13,793 nucleotides of DNA from GCA-2688105 sp964499445 (lineage in GTDB: Bacteria > Chloroflexota > Dehalococcoidia > Dehalococcoidales > GCA-2688105): positions 1-13,793 of the forward strand of contig CAZCLE010000027.1 of NCBI GenBank assembly GCA_964499445.1, given 5' to 3'. The notes under the pieces were generated by a model. That model was not told where the DNA came from, searched no databases, and saw only the letters and a program-made list of their open reading frames with translations. The position numbers were made by a program, and so were the translations under genes. This document shows, one piece after another, positions 6,751 through 11,501 of the stretch (position 1 is the first letter of the stretch; every line of letters begins with the position of its first letter).

Positions 6751-7187
6751 TGGGCAAGGGGCAGCCTAAAAAGAAAAGGGGTGTCAACCCCAAGGCTGAC
6801 AGAACCCCCAGAAAATTAGAAGACCCAATCACTTACGAAGATACCAATTTTTCATGGCGTGTCCATAACAATTACATTGACTATGACCACGAAAAGTGGG
6901 GATGGGGGAAGGTCACAATTCAAGAGTTTTTCAAAGAATTACTTAACCGTTTGCAGGATTATGAAACTATGACTTGGGACGAAGTTCTGCGTAGAGATAG
7001 TTGCCATGACATGGAAGCTAGCAAGCTCTCTCCAGAGGCCCAGCGAAGATTGCTCCAGATACTCCCAGAGATTGATACCCTCCATCAGTTGGATATGAAA
7101 CAGCCTTGTAGATTATGGGGATATAGAGACCGTCAAGTCCTGTATTTAATATGGCATGACCCCAAACATACAGTTTACCCAGTTTAG
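6750..7187 (+). CDS. Unclassified putative toxin partner of the Panacea antitoxin
   Basis: I do not recognise a named family. The 145-residue protein has a basic N-terminus (GKGQPKKKRGVNPKADR), a Trp/Tyr-rich stretch FSWRVHNNYIDYDHEKWGWG (34-53), a helical section with MTWDEVLRRDSCHD and SPEAQRRLLQIL, and a C-terminal strand pattern RLWGYRDRQVLYLIWHDPKH ending TVYPV (121-145). The tail, in which a beta-hairpin leads to W-x-D-P-x-H-x-V-Y-P, resembles small proteins I recall beside toxin-antitoxin genes, some with RelE-like tails; this is recollection only. Start ATG 6750 overlaps the antitoxin stop. An in-frame TTG at 6735 is less likely. No transmembrane segment is seen. Toxicity is inferred only from coupling to a Panacea gene. 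Confidence 0.6.
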   Translation: MGKGQPKKKRGVNPKADRTPRKLEDPITYEDTNFSWRVHNNYIDYDHEKWGWGKVTIQEFFKELLNRLQDYETMTWDEVLRRDSCHDMEASKLSPEAQRRLLQILPEIDTLHQLDMKQPCRLWGYRDRQVLYLIWHDPKHTVYPV

Positions 7188-7405
7188 AATTCTTTATCAA
7201 AGATAATAGCTAGAGTAAAAGAAACAAACCCGAAGACAATATCAATGATTAAATAACACTTCCTAAGAGATTAAAATATATTATCTCTCCGTATTGAGCA
7301 ACCTAAATCTTGCCCATGCCGTTTTAACCAAAGAATATACCCCTCGGGAAGCAATAGTTTATCTAAATCAGCATTACTAATGTGCCTCGCAGGGGAGACA
7401 AGCCA
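7188..7405. other. Gene-free A+T-rich gap between the Panacea module and DUF1385
   Basis: This stretch is 218 nt between the convergent ends of the toxin gene and the DUF1385 gene. No ORF with recognisable content, tRNA or clear terminator is visible. A short inverted repeat AGAGAT/ATCTCT (7266-7271 and 7283-7288) has no adjacent T-run. Base composition resembles the Panacea module, so part may be the 3' flank of the acquired segment. Confidence 0.5.
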
Positions 7406-8293
7406 TCAGGAGGAAGCCTGAGCCGCCTCCTCAGTTTGGTCAGCCGCCACTACCTTGCTCAATGCCGCCAGGGCAACCTCTAGCTGACTATCGTCGGGTT
7501 CTCGGGTAGTCAGTGATTGTAGCCACATTCCAGGGGCGAGGGTAACCCTGGCAAAAATGTTTTTACTATGGCGAGCTCCAAACTGGGTAACCTCGTAGCC
7601 AATGGCGGCAATAACCGGGATGAGGATAATGCGCGACAGCACCATCAACCATAACGAGGGTAGCCCAATAAGGGCAAAAACAATGATGGCTATAATCAAA
7701 ACGGCAAACAGAAAGCTGGTGCCACAACGCTGGTGAGCCGTATGATATTTCCTGGCCGCCTCAACTTCCAGTGGAGCACCATCTTCATAGGCATTTACTG
7801 CCTTGTGCTCGGCACCATGATAAGCGAATGTTCGCTTGATGTCAGGCATCAGGGTTATTAACTTGAGGAAAAGGATGAAAAAAGCCACCCGGATAAAGCC
7901 CTCTACCAGGTTAAACACCAGAGGCGAATTTATATTAAGCAACTTGGTGAGGAAAAGGGGGGCGATGAAGAACAGGGCGACCGCCAAAGCTAGCGAAATA
8001 GTAACCATAAGCCAAACTGACCCCCTGGAAATCTCCTCCTCTTCTTCCTCCAGGGACACTCTAGCCGAATAAAGTAGGGTCTTAATACCTAAAACCAGGG
8101 TCTCGATTAGGACAATGATACCTCGTATTAATGGAGCCTTCCTCATCCTGCCGGTATAGATAGGCGCCAGGGGCTGGGTGTCCACGGCTAGCTCTCCATG
8201 AGGACGACGAACTACGGTTACCATATTCTTCTGTCCTCGCATCATCACCCCCTCAATAACCGCCTGACCCCCATAATAGAATCTCTTTGACAT
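7406..8293 (-). CDS. DUF1385 integral membrane protein (YqhQ-like, putative metal-dependent)
   Basis: DUF1385 proteins are membrane proteins of unknown activity, often encoded beside rpmE and prfA/prmC in Gram-positive and Chloroflexota genomes. The 295-residue protein starts FYYGGQAVIEGVMMRG, the family's N-terminal signature. It has an acidic run LEEEEEEIS near 81-89 and four hydrophobic segments (about 92-118, 127-148, 193-212 and 213-232). Conserved polar motifs YHGAEHKAVNAYE (158-170) and HQRCGTSF (187-194) carry His, Glu and Cys that may bind metal. AGGGGC lies about 7 nt before the ATG. It starts just after the terminator that follows rpmE, so its expression probably needs readthrough. 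Function cannot be given beyond the family. Confidence 0.93.
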   Translation of the reverse strand: MSKRFYYGGQAVIEGVMMRGQKNMVTVVRRPHGELAVDTQPLAPIYTGRMRKAPLIRGIIVLIETLVLGIKTLLYSARVSLEEEEEEISRGSVWLMVTISLALAVALFFIAPLFLTKLLNINSPLVFNLVEGFIRVAFFILFLKLITLMPDIKRTFAYHGAEHKAVNAYEDGAPLEVEAARKYHTAHQRCGTSFLFAVLIIAIIVFALIGLPSLWLMVLSRIILIPVIAAIGYEVTQFGARHSKNIFARVTLAPGMWLQSLTTREPDDSQLEVALAALSKVVAADQTEEAAQASS

Positions 8294-8308
8294 AATAAAA
8301 GCCCCTAA

Positions 8309-8339
8309 TAAAAAAGGAGCGGCTGGGAACTCCGCTCCT
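8309..8339 (-). terminator. Intrinsic terminator after rpmE, before DUF1385
   Basis: On the minus strand AGGAGCGG and CCGCTCCT form a perfect 8-bp stem (8339-8332 with 8322-8315) around a 9-nt loop, followed by a T-run (8315-8310). It lies 21 nt after the rpmE stop and directly before the DUF1385 ribosome binding site, so it can end the rplU-rpmA-rpmE transcript or attenuate DUF1385. Confidence 0.85.
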
Positions 8340-8359
8340 GCCTTCTACAATATGTCGGT

Positions 8360-8566
8360 TTAACCCTTCAGTTTGTAGCGCCGTTTAAACCGCTCTACCC
8401 GCCCTCCGGTATCTATCATTCTCTGCTCACCGGTGAAAAATGGGTGACACTTACTGCACAGCTCGACCTTTAGTACCTTCTCGGTGGAGCCGGTGGTAAA
8501 AGTATTGCCGCAGGAACAGACTACCGTGGCATCAGTAAAATACTTGGGGTGAATCTTATCCTTCAT
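8360..8566 (-). CDS. rpmE: 50S ribosomal protein L31, zinc-binding form
   Basis: L31 is a large-subunit protein at the intersubunit bridge. The 68-residue protein starts MKDKIHPKYFTDATVVCSCG and has four cysteines (C17, C19, C37, C40) in CSC and CSKC, the zinc-binding C+ form. It continues HPFFTGEQRMIDTGGRVERF, which is family standard. Length is normal. It is third in the rplU-rpmA-rpmE series, 5 nt after rpmA, and is followed by an intrinsic terminator. Having the zinc form suggests no zinc-starvation substitution at this locus. Confidence 0.98.
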   Translation of the reverse strand: MKDKIHPKYFTDATVVCSCGNTFTTGSTEKVLKVELCSKCHPFFTGEQRMIDTGGRVERFKRRYKLKG

Positions 8567-8571
8567 ACCAT

Positions 8572-8826
8572 TTAGCTAGCGTGAACGCTAACCTTTCTCC
8601 TGTTGTTGCTGGTAGGCTCGAATTTCACAATGCCATCAATAAGAGCATAGAGGGTATAATCCCTGCCGACACCTACATTACTACCCGGTTTAATGCGCGT
8701 GCCCCGCTGGCGAACCAATATCGTCCCGGCATTAACCTGCTGTCCAGCGAATCTCTTCACCCCCAGACGCTTGGACTGACTATCCCGACCGTATCGGGTA
8801 GAGCCGCCTCCCTTTTTATGCGCCAC
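8572..8826 (-). CDS. rpmA: 50S ribosomal protein L27
   Basis: L27's N-terminal tail reaches the peptidyl transferase centre. The 84-residue protein starts MAHKKGGGSTRYGRDSQSKR and contains LGVKRFAGQQVNAGTILVRQ and GTRIKPGSNVGVGRDYTLYA, which is typical. The N-terminus lacks the Firmicutes-type cleavable extension. The start is GTG at 8826, with AGAGGTGA upstream inside the end of rplU. The two genes overlap by 11 nt, so translation is probably coupled. Gene order rplU-rpmA is widely conserved. Confidence 0.98.
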   Translation of the reverse strand: MAHKKGGGSTRYGRDSQSKRLGVKRFAGQQVNAGTILVRQRGTRIKPGSNVGVGRDYTLYALIDGIVKFEPTSNNRRKVSVHAS

Positions 8827-9199
8827 TTTCGGTCACCTCTTTTTTGCGTTGGCGAACCTTCTTGGCTGGTTCGCCTTGACTGGCTTTTGTCTCGATTATC
8901 TTATCTATGGCTAACCTAGTGTAGAGTTGACGGTGTCCTGTCTTCTTGCGGTAACGCACCTTGGGCTTATACTTAAAGACAATAATCTTCTTGCCCTTGC
9001 CTTCCCCCTGCGAGGTGGCAATTACCTTGGCTCCGTCAACAGTGGGGGTGCCTACGGTTACCTTATCACCGTCAGCAATAAGTAATACCCCATCCAGCTC
9101 AACGGTATCGCCCTCGGCTGCCTCCAGCCGGTCCACATCAATAGTCTGACCCGGGGTTACCTTATACTGCTTGCCGCCGGTTTCAATAATAGCGTAAAT
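8816..9199 (-). CDS. rplU: 50S ribosomal protein L21 with non-canonical ATT start
   Basis: L21 binds 23S rRNA in the large subunit. From 9199 the frame reads (M)YAIIETGGKQYKVTPGQTI and DVDRLEAAEGDTVELD, the universal L21 N-terminus, then KVRYRKKTGHRQLYTRLAI. There is no ATG, GTG or TTG between the in-frame TAG and this point; upstream codons read TTT GGG AGG TCA GGA GAG ATT. Homologues start MYAII, so initiation falls on ATT 9199, 9 nt after GGGAGG (9214-9209). The next NTG, GTG 9136, would delete 21 conserved residues including GGKQY. The 127-residue length includes a basic C-terminal extension of about 24 residues (KASQGEPAKKVRQRKKEVTE) beyond the usual end. It overlaps rpmA by 11 nt. Confidence 0.93.
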   Translation of the reverse strand: MYAIIETGGKQYKVTPGQTIDVDRLEAAEGDTVELDGVLLIADGDKVTVGTPTVDGAKVIATSQGEGKGKKIIVFKYKPKVRYRKKTGHRQLYTRLAIDKIIETKASQGEPAKKVRQRKKEVTESGA

Positions 9200-9223
9200 C
9201 TCTCCTGACCTCCCAAACTAGCT

Positions 9224-9253
9224 ATTCTACCAATTACTACGGCTGGGTGTCAA
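9224..9253 (-). promoter_or_regulatory. Putative promoter for rplU-rpmA-rpmE
   Basis: On the minus strand a perfect TTGACA (9253-9248) and TAGAAT (9229-9224) are 18 nt apart. The predicted start near 9217 leaves about 17 nt before ATT 9199, just enough for the GGGAGG ribosome binding site. This supports initiation at or very near 9199. Confidence 0.65.
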
Positions 9254-9317
9254 ATGGTAGCTTCTGCCGGTAGTGGATCAATTTGAAAATAATTAGTAAA
9301 ATGTGGGGCCATCCCAC

Positions 9318-9347
9318 TTGACAACTAATCCCACTAGGTGATATTGT
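9318..9347 (+). promoter_or_regulatory. Putative promoter for the AbrB/RelE module
   Basis: TTGACA (9318-9323) and TATTGT (9342-9347) are separated by 18 nt. The predicted start near 9354 coincides with the left edge of the long palindrome, the layout expected for repression by a DNA-binding antitoxin. Confidence 0.55.
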
Positions 9348-9353
9348 AGGTAT

Positions 9354-9381
9354 ATATATAGGTATATATATACCTATATAT
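9354..9381. promoter_or_regulatory. 28-nt perfect palindrome, candidate antitoxin operator
   Basis: The two 14-nt arms are exact complements, centred at 9367/9368, with GG (9361-9362) and CC (9373-9374) set in alternating TA sequence. Further GGTATAT and GTAGG copies flank it (9347-9353 and 9382-9395). It lies between the -10 box and the antitoxin start. Binding by the AbrB-type antitoxin dimer, with or without toxin, is inferred from position. Confidence 0.7.
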
Positions 9382-9395
9382 GGGTAGGTAGGTAT

Positions 9396-9677
9396 ATGGC
9401 AACTATAATAAAAGATAAAAATTTTACGGGAATAGCTAGGAGCGTGAAGCCAGATACTAAAAGGCGAGTGGTTTTACCTGCGGTCTTGGTAAGGGAAGGT
9501 ATCACATATCACATATACACTAATAGCGATGGACAAATCGTCCTAGACCCACAGGTAACCATCCCGGCTTCCGAAGTATGGCTATTCAATAACCCGGATG
9601 CCCTTGCATCAGTCCGCCGGGGTCTTTCCGATGCTGCACAAGGCAAAGTGTCAAAAGTTGGTCTTGATGCTCTGTAA
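9396..9677 (+). CDS. AbrB/MazE-like DNA-binding antitoxin
   Basis: The 93-residue protein has an N-terminal swapped-hairpin region, VKPDTKRRVVLPAVLVREGI followed by TYHIYTNSDGQIVLDPQ (17-53), the SpoVT/AbrB DNA-binding pattern. A C-terminal toxin-contact segment follows, IPASEVWLFNNPDALASVRR, then a helix to about residue 85. The ASEVWLFxNPDALASVRRGL block is one I recall from antitoxins paired with RelE/ParE-like toxins. The ATG at 9396 follows GTAGG repeats that can act as a ribosome binding site. The toxin gene starts 11 nt downstream. It probably neutralises the toxin and represses the operon through the palindrome just upstream. Confidence 0.85.
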   Translation: MATIIKDKNFTGIARSVKPDTKRRVVLPAVLVREGITYHIYTNSDGQIVLDPQVTIPASEVWLFNNPDALASVRRGLSDAAQGKVSKVGLDAL

Positions 9678-9688
9678 GGTTAAAAGTT

Positions 9689-9982
9689 TTGTTTGGGTTA
9701 GAATGGACTGATGAAGCAAAAGAGACTTATCGCCTACTTAAGGGTAACGCATCTCAAAAAACACGCTACAAAGCCGTCAAGAAGACCATTAGATTTTTGG
9801 CAATGGATCCTCGGCACAATAGCCTTCAAACTCACGAATATTTGAGTTTGAAAGGTCCAAATGGGGAGAAGGTTTTTGAGGCATATGCAGAGCAGAATAC
9901 ATCAGCAGCCTACAGAGTCTTTTGGTATTACGGTCCTTCTAGGGGTATAATCACGATTTTCGCAATTACTTCTCACCCATAG
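9689..9982 (+). CDS. RelE/ParE-superfamily toxin
   Basis: The 97-residue protein has the family outline: LEWTDEAKETYRLLKGNASQ (helical N-terminus), KAVKKTIRFLAMDPRHNSLQ, then beta strands with GEKVFEAYAEQNTSAAYRVF and WYYGPSRGIITIFAITSHP. The last block matches the RelE-type core, in which an aromatic-rich strand precedes the terminal I-x-x-H region. Members usually cleave ribosome-bound mRNA or inhibit gyrase; which applies here cannot be read from sequence. The start is TTG at 9689 after AAGG (9676-9679), since no in-frame ATG or GTG precedes the core. The weak start would keep toxin below antitoxin. The C-terminal catalytic side chains are not clear to me, so activity is presumed. Confidence 0.82.
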   Translation: MFGLEWTDEAKETYRLLKGNASQKTRYKAVKKTIRFLAMDPRHNSLQTHEYLSLKGPNGEKVFEAYAEQNTSAAYRVFWYYGPSRGIITIFAITSHP

Positions 9983-10033
9983 TCACAACTTAACAAAGAG
10001 AAACTACTTCTTCAATAGTCCAGATATGATTGC

Positions 10034-10621
10034 TTAACCCTTCTCCCACAACTCTTTTACCCTCGCCTTCAATTCATCAAGGCTGCAATCGGTATCTATT
10101 ACTACATCGGCGCGCTTAACCCGTTCCTCATTTGACATCTGGGAGCGGATGCGAGCCCAAGATTGCGGCTCGGACAGCCCCGACTTTTCTTTGAGCCGTT
10201 TCAAGACGGTGGACTCAGCGGCTGCCGTAACCCAGACCTCGTCTACCAGCGAAGTCCAGTTGGCTTCCAGCAGTAGAGCCGCTTCCAGCACCACCACCCC
10301 CACTCCCTGCTGCCGGTACTCCTCCAGTTGAGCCTGCATCATATCATACATCCGGGGGTGCATTATTTGATTAAGTTGTGCCAGTAGCTTGGGATTGCCA
10401 AACACCATCCCCCCCAGTTTTTCACGGTCAATTTCACCACTAGGCTTAAGAATCTGCCGGCCAAAGGCAGCCACTACCTCTTGCCATAGCTCGGTATCGG
10501 GCTTGAAGGCTTTATGCCCCACCTTGTCCGCATCCAGAATGACCGCCCCCAGCCCCGCCAGAAACCGGGATACCGTGCTCTTGCCGCTACTTATACCCCC
10601 GGTAAGACCAATGATTTTCAT
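10034..10621 (-). CDS. coaE: Dephospho-CoA kinase
   Basis: CoaE phosphorylates the ribose 3'-hydroxyl of dephospho-CoA, the last step of coenzyme A synthesis. With ATG 10621 the protein is 195 residues and begins MKIIGLTGGISSGKSTVSRF, which contains the P-loop GGISSGKS. It has LGAVILDADKVGHKAF with the catalytic Asp, the conserved HPRMYDMM near the middle, VVLEAALLLEANW, and the C-terminal ADVVIDTDCSLDEL. An alternative start at 10639 would lie at the predicted -10 box, so it is rejected. The gene is transcribed alone on the minus strand and converges with the RelE-like toxin gene. All motifs are intact. Confidence 0.96.
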   Translation of the reverse strand: MKIIGLTGGISSGKSTVSRFLAGLGAVILDADKVGHKAFKPDTELWQEVVAAFGRQILKPSGEIDREKLGGMVFGNPKLLAQLNQIMHPRMYDMMQAQLEEYRQQGVGVVVLEAALLLEANWTSLVDEVWVTAAAESTVLKRLKEKSGLSEPQSWARIRSQMSNEERVKRADVVIDTDCSLDELKARVKELWEKG

Positions 10622-10638
10622 TATCCACCACTTACCCA

Positions 10639-10667
10639 AGTCTACCTACTGGCGGCTAGGCAGTCAA
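10639..10667 (-). promoter_or_regulatory. Putative promoter for coaE
   Basis: On the minus strand TTGACT (10667-10662) and TAGACT (10644-10639) are 17 nt apart. The expected start near 10632 leaves a leader of only about 10 nt containing GTGG as a weak ribosome binding site. The -10 hexamer is the same as that of the fbp-side promoter. Confidence 0.6.
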
Positions 10668-10709
10668 GAGTTTCTTTATCTACCTCTCTCCTTAGATTTT
10701 TATTAGGTA

Positions 10710-10788
10710 ACCCTATCCCCTTTATCCCCTTCCCCTTGATAAGGGGAAGGGGAAGGATTTTTAAAGAGGGGGCTCCGCCCCCTCTAAG
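10710..10788 (+). repeat. Two-hairpin repeat, copy C
   Basis: Hairpin 1 has 12-nt perfect arms (10726-10737 and 10741-10752) around GAT. Hairpin 2 has 9-nt perfect arms (10765-10773 and 10777-10785) around TCC. A linker with GGATTTTT joins them. Same orientation as copy A. It is directly followed by copy D. Confidence 0.85.
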
Positions 10789-10868
10789 ACTCCCCCTTAT
10801 TATTTCTCCTTCAAAGGAGAGGGGGGAACTGGTTATGTAAGGGGGGCTCCGCCCCCTCTAGGCTCCCC
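10789..10868 (+). repeat. Two-hairpin repeat, copy D
   Basis: Hairpin 1 core is TCTCCTT/AAGGAGA (10805-10811 and 10814-10820), identical in core to copy A. Hairpin 2 is GGGGGC/GCCCCC (10842-10847 and 10851-10856) around TCC, matching copy C. It is in head-to-tail tandem with copy C. The shared CTCCC junction suggests a defined unit boundary. Confidence 0.85.
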
Positions 10869-10932
10869 TTTATTACTTGCTTCCTAAGAGAATGGGGGAG
10901 TGTAGGTAAGAGAGGGGCACTAGCTCTTCTTT
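10866..10932 (+). repeat. Degenerate two-hairpin repeat, copy E
   Basis: CTCCCCTTTATTACTTGC and CTTCCTAAGAGAATGGGGGA repeat the left part of copy D with a broken stem. AAGAGAGGGGCACTAGCTCT at the right is a decayed hairpin 2. It reads as a third, eroded tandem unit. Confidence 0.5.
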
Positions 10933-11000
10933 TTAATAACCAATCACCCTCTTCTTTGTAGGAGCACACTATTACTATTGGCAATAAGGTTGTTCATCAA

Positions 11001-11070
11001 TGGGGGTTTAAGGGGTGAAGCCCCTTTTAAAAACAAATTTCCCCGCTCTTTGGTCGAGGGGGATGAAAGG
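11001..11070 (-). repeat. Two-hairpin repeat, copy F, reverse orientation
   Basis: This copy is reversed relative to C and D. Hairpin 2 (AAGGGG/CCCCTT, 11010-11015 and 11021-11026) comes first, then linker TTAAAAACAAATTT, then an imperfect hairpin 1 with outer CCCC/GGGG (11041-11062). About 20 nt from 11019 recur exactly in copy G, 64 nt away. Confidence 0.7.
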
Positions 11071-11080
11071 TAGAACTTTT

Positions 11081-11135
11081 GTAGCCCCTTTTAAAAACAA
11101 ATTCCCCCTCGGCTTTGGGGGGATTAATGGGGTAA
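11081..11135 (-). repeat. Partial repeat, copy G, reverse orientation
   Basis: It begins inside hairpin 2 (AGCCCCTTTTAAAAACAAAT), shares that block exactly with copy F, and ends with hairpin 1 CCCCCTCGGCTTTGGGGGG and a TTAATGGGG flank. The left arm of hairpin 2 is missing, so it is a truncated unit or a partial duplication of F. Confidence 0.65.
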
Positions 11136-11177
11136 GGTAGAGAAACAATCTTATGGCTTCCCGGGTTGTGCCGGCTA

Positions 11178-11501
11178 TTATCTTTTGCCTTCTTTGACTG
11201 GAGCCGTCTTGTCTCGGCTCTTCCTTGGCTTCCAGCCCAGGAGCATTAACAGTTCCCGCACCGCAGCGTCGCCGCTTAGCGCCCCTTTAAGGGGCATGTC
11301 TGGGTGTATTAGATACTCGTTGCGCCGGCCAGCCTTGACCTTGGTGACGTAGCCGGCGGCTTCAAGGTTCTTGATGATGCTGTGAGTTGCCCTCTCGGTG
11401 ATGCCCACCGCATCGCCAATGTCCCTGGCTGTCCTGCGGGGATACCTGGCGATGGCAGCAAGGACGAGACTATGATTGGTTATGAATGACCACTCAGGCA
11501 T
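11178..11501 (-). CDS. Winged helix-turn-helix regulator (ArsR/MarR-like)
   Basis: The 107-residue protein starts MPEWSFITNHSLVLAAIARY and continues PRRTARDIGDAVGITERATHSIIKNLEAAGYVTKVKAGRRNEYLI. That is a single winged-helix domain: helices at about 9-30, a recognition helix ERATHSIIKNLEAAG (36-50), and a wing GYVTKVKAGRRNEYLIHP. The tail is Lys/Arg-rich (KPRKSRDKTAPVKEGKR). No metal-binding cysteine pair is seen. It overlaps the 3' end of treT by 8 nt, so the two are co-translated. Members of this small family are common in Chloroflexota and archaea; the target is unknown. It could regulate its own operon, for which an inverted repeat upstream of treT is a candidate site. Confidence 0.85.
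   Translation of the reverse strand: MPEWSFITNHSLVLAAIARYPRRTARDIGDAVGITERATHSIIKNLEAAGYVTKVKAGRRNEYLIHPDMPLKGALSGDAAVRELLMLLGWKPRKSRDKTAPVKEGKR

Noticed and set aside
7266..7288. Inverted repeat AGAGAT/ATCTCT near the DUF1385 and toxin 3' ends
   Set aside because: Six A+T-rich pairs and no adjacent T-run; too weak to call a terminator.
8816..9136. rplU starting at GTG 9136
   Set aside because: It removes the universal YAIIETGGKQY start of L21, and no ribosome binding site of similar quality precedes the GTG.
10700..11140. CRISPR-like repetition in the coaE to winged-helix gap
   Set aside because: Units are palindromic, variable in sequence, in both orientations and without regular unique spacers; no cas gene is present.
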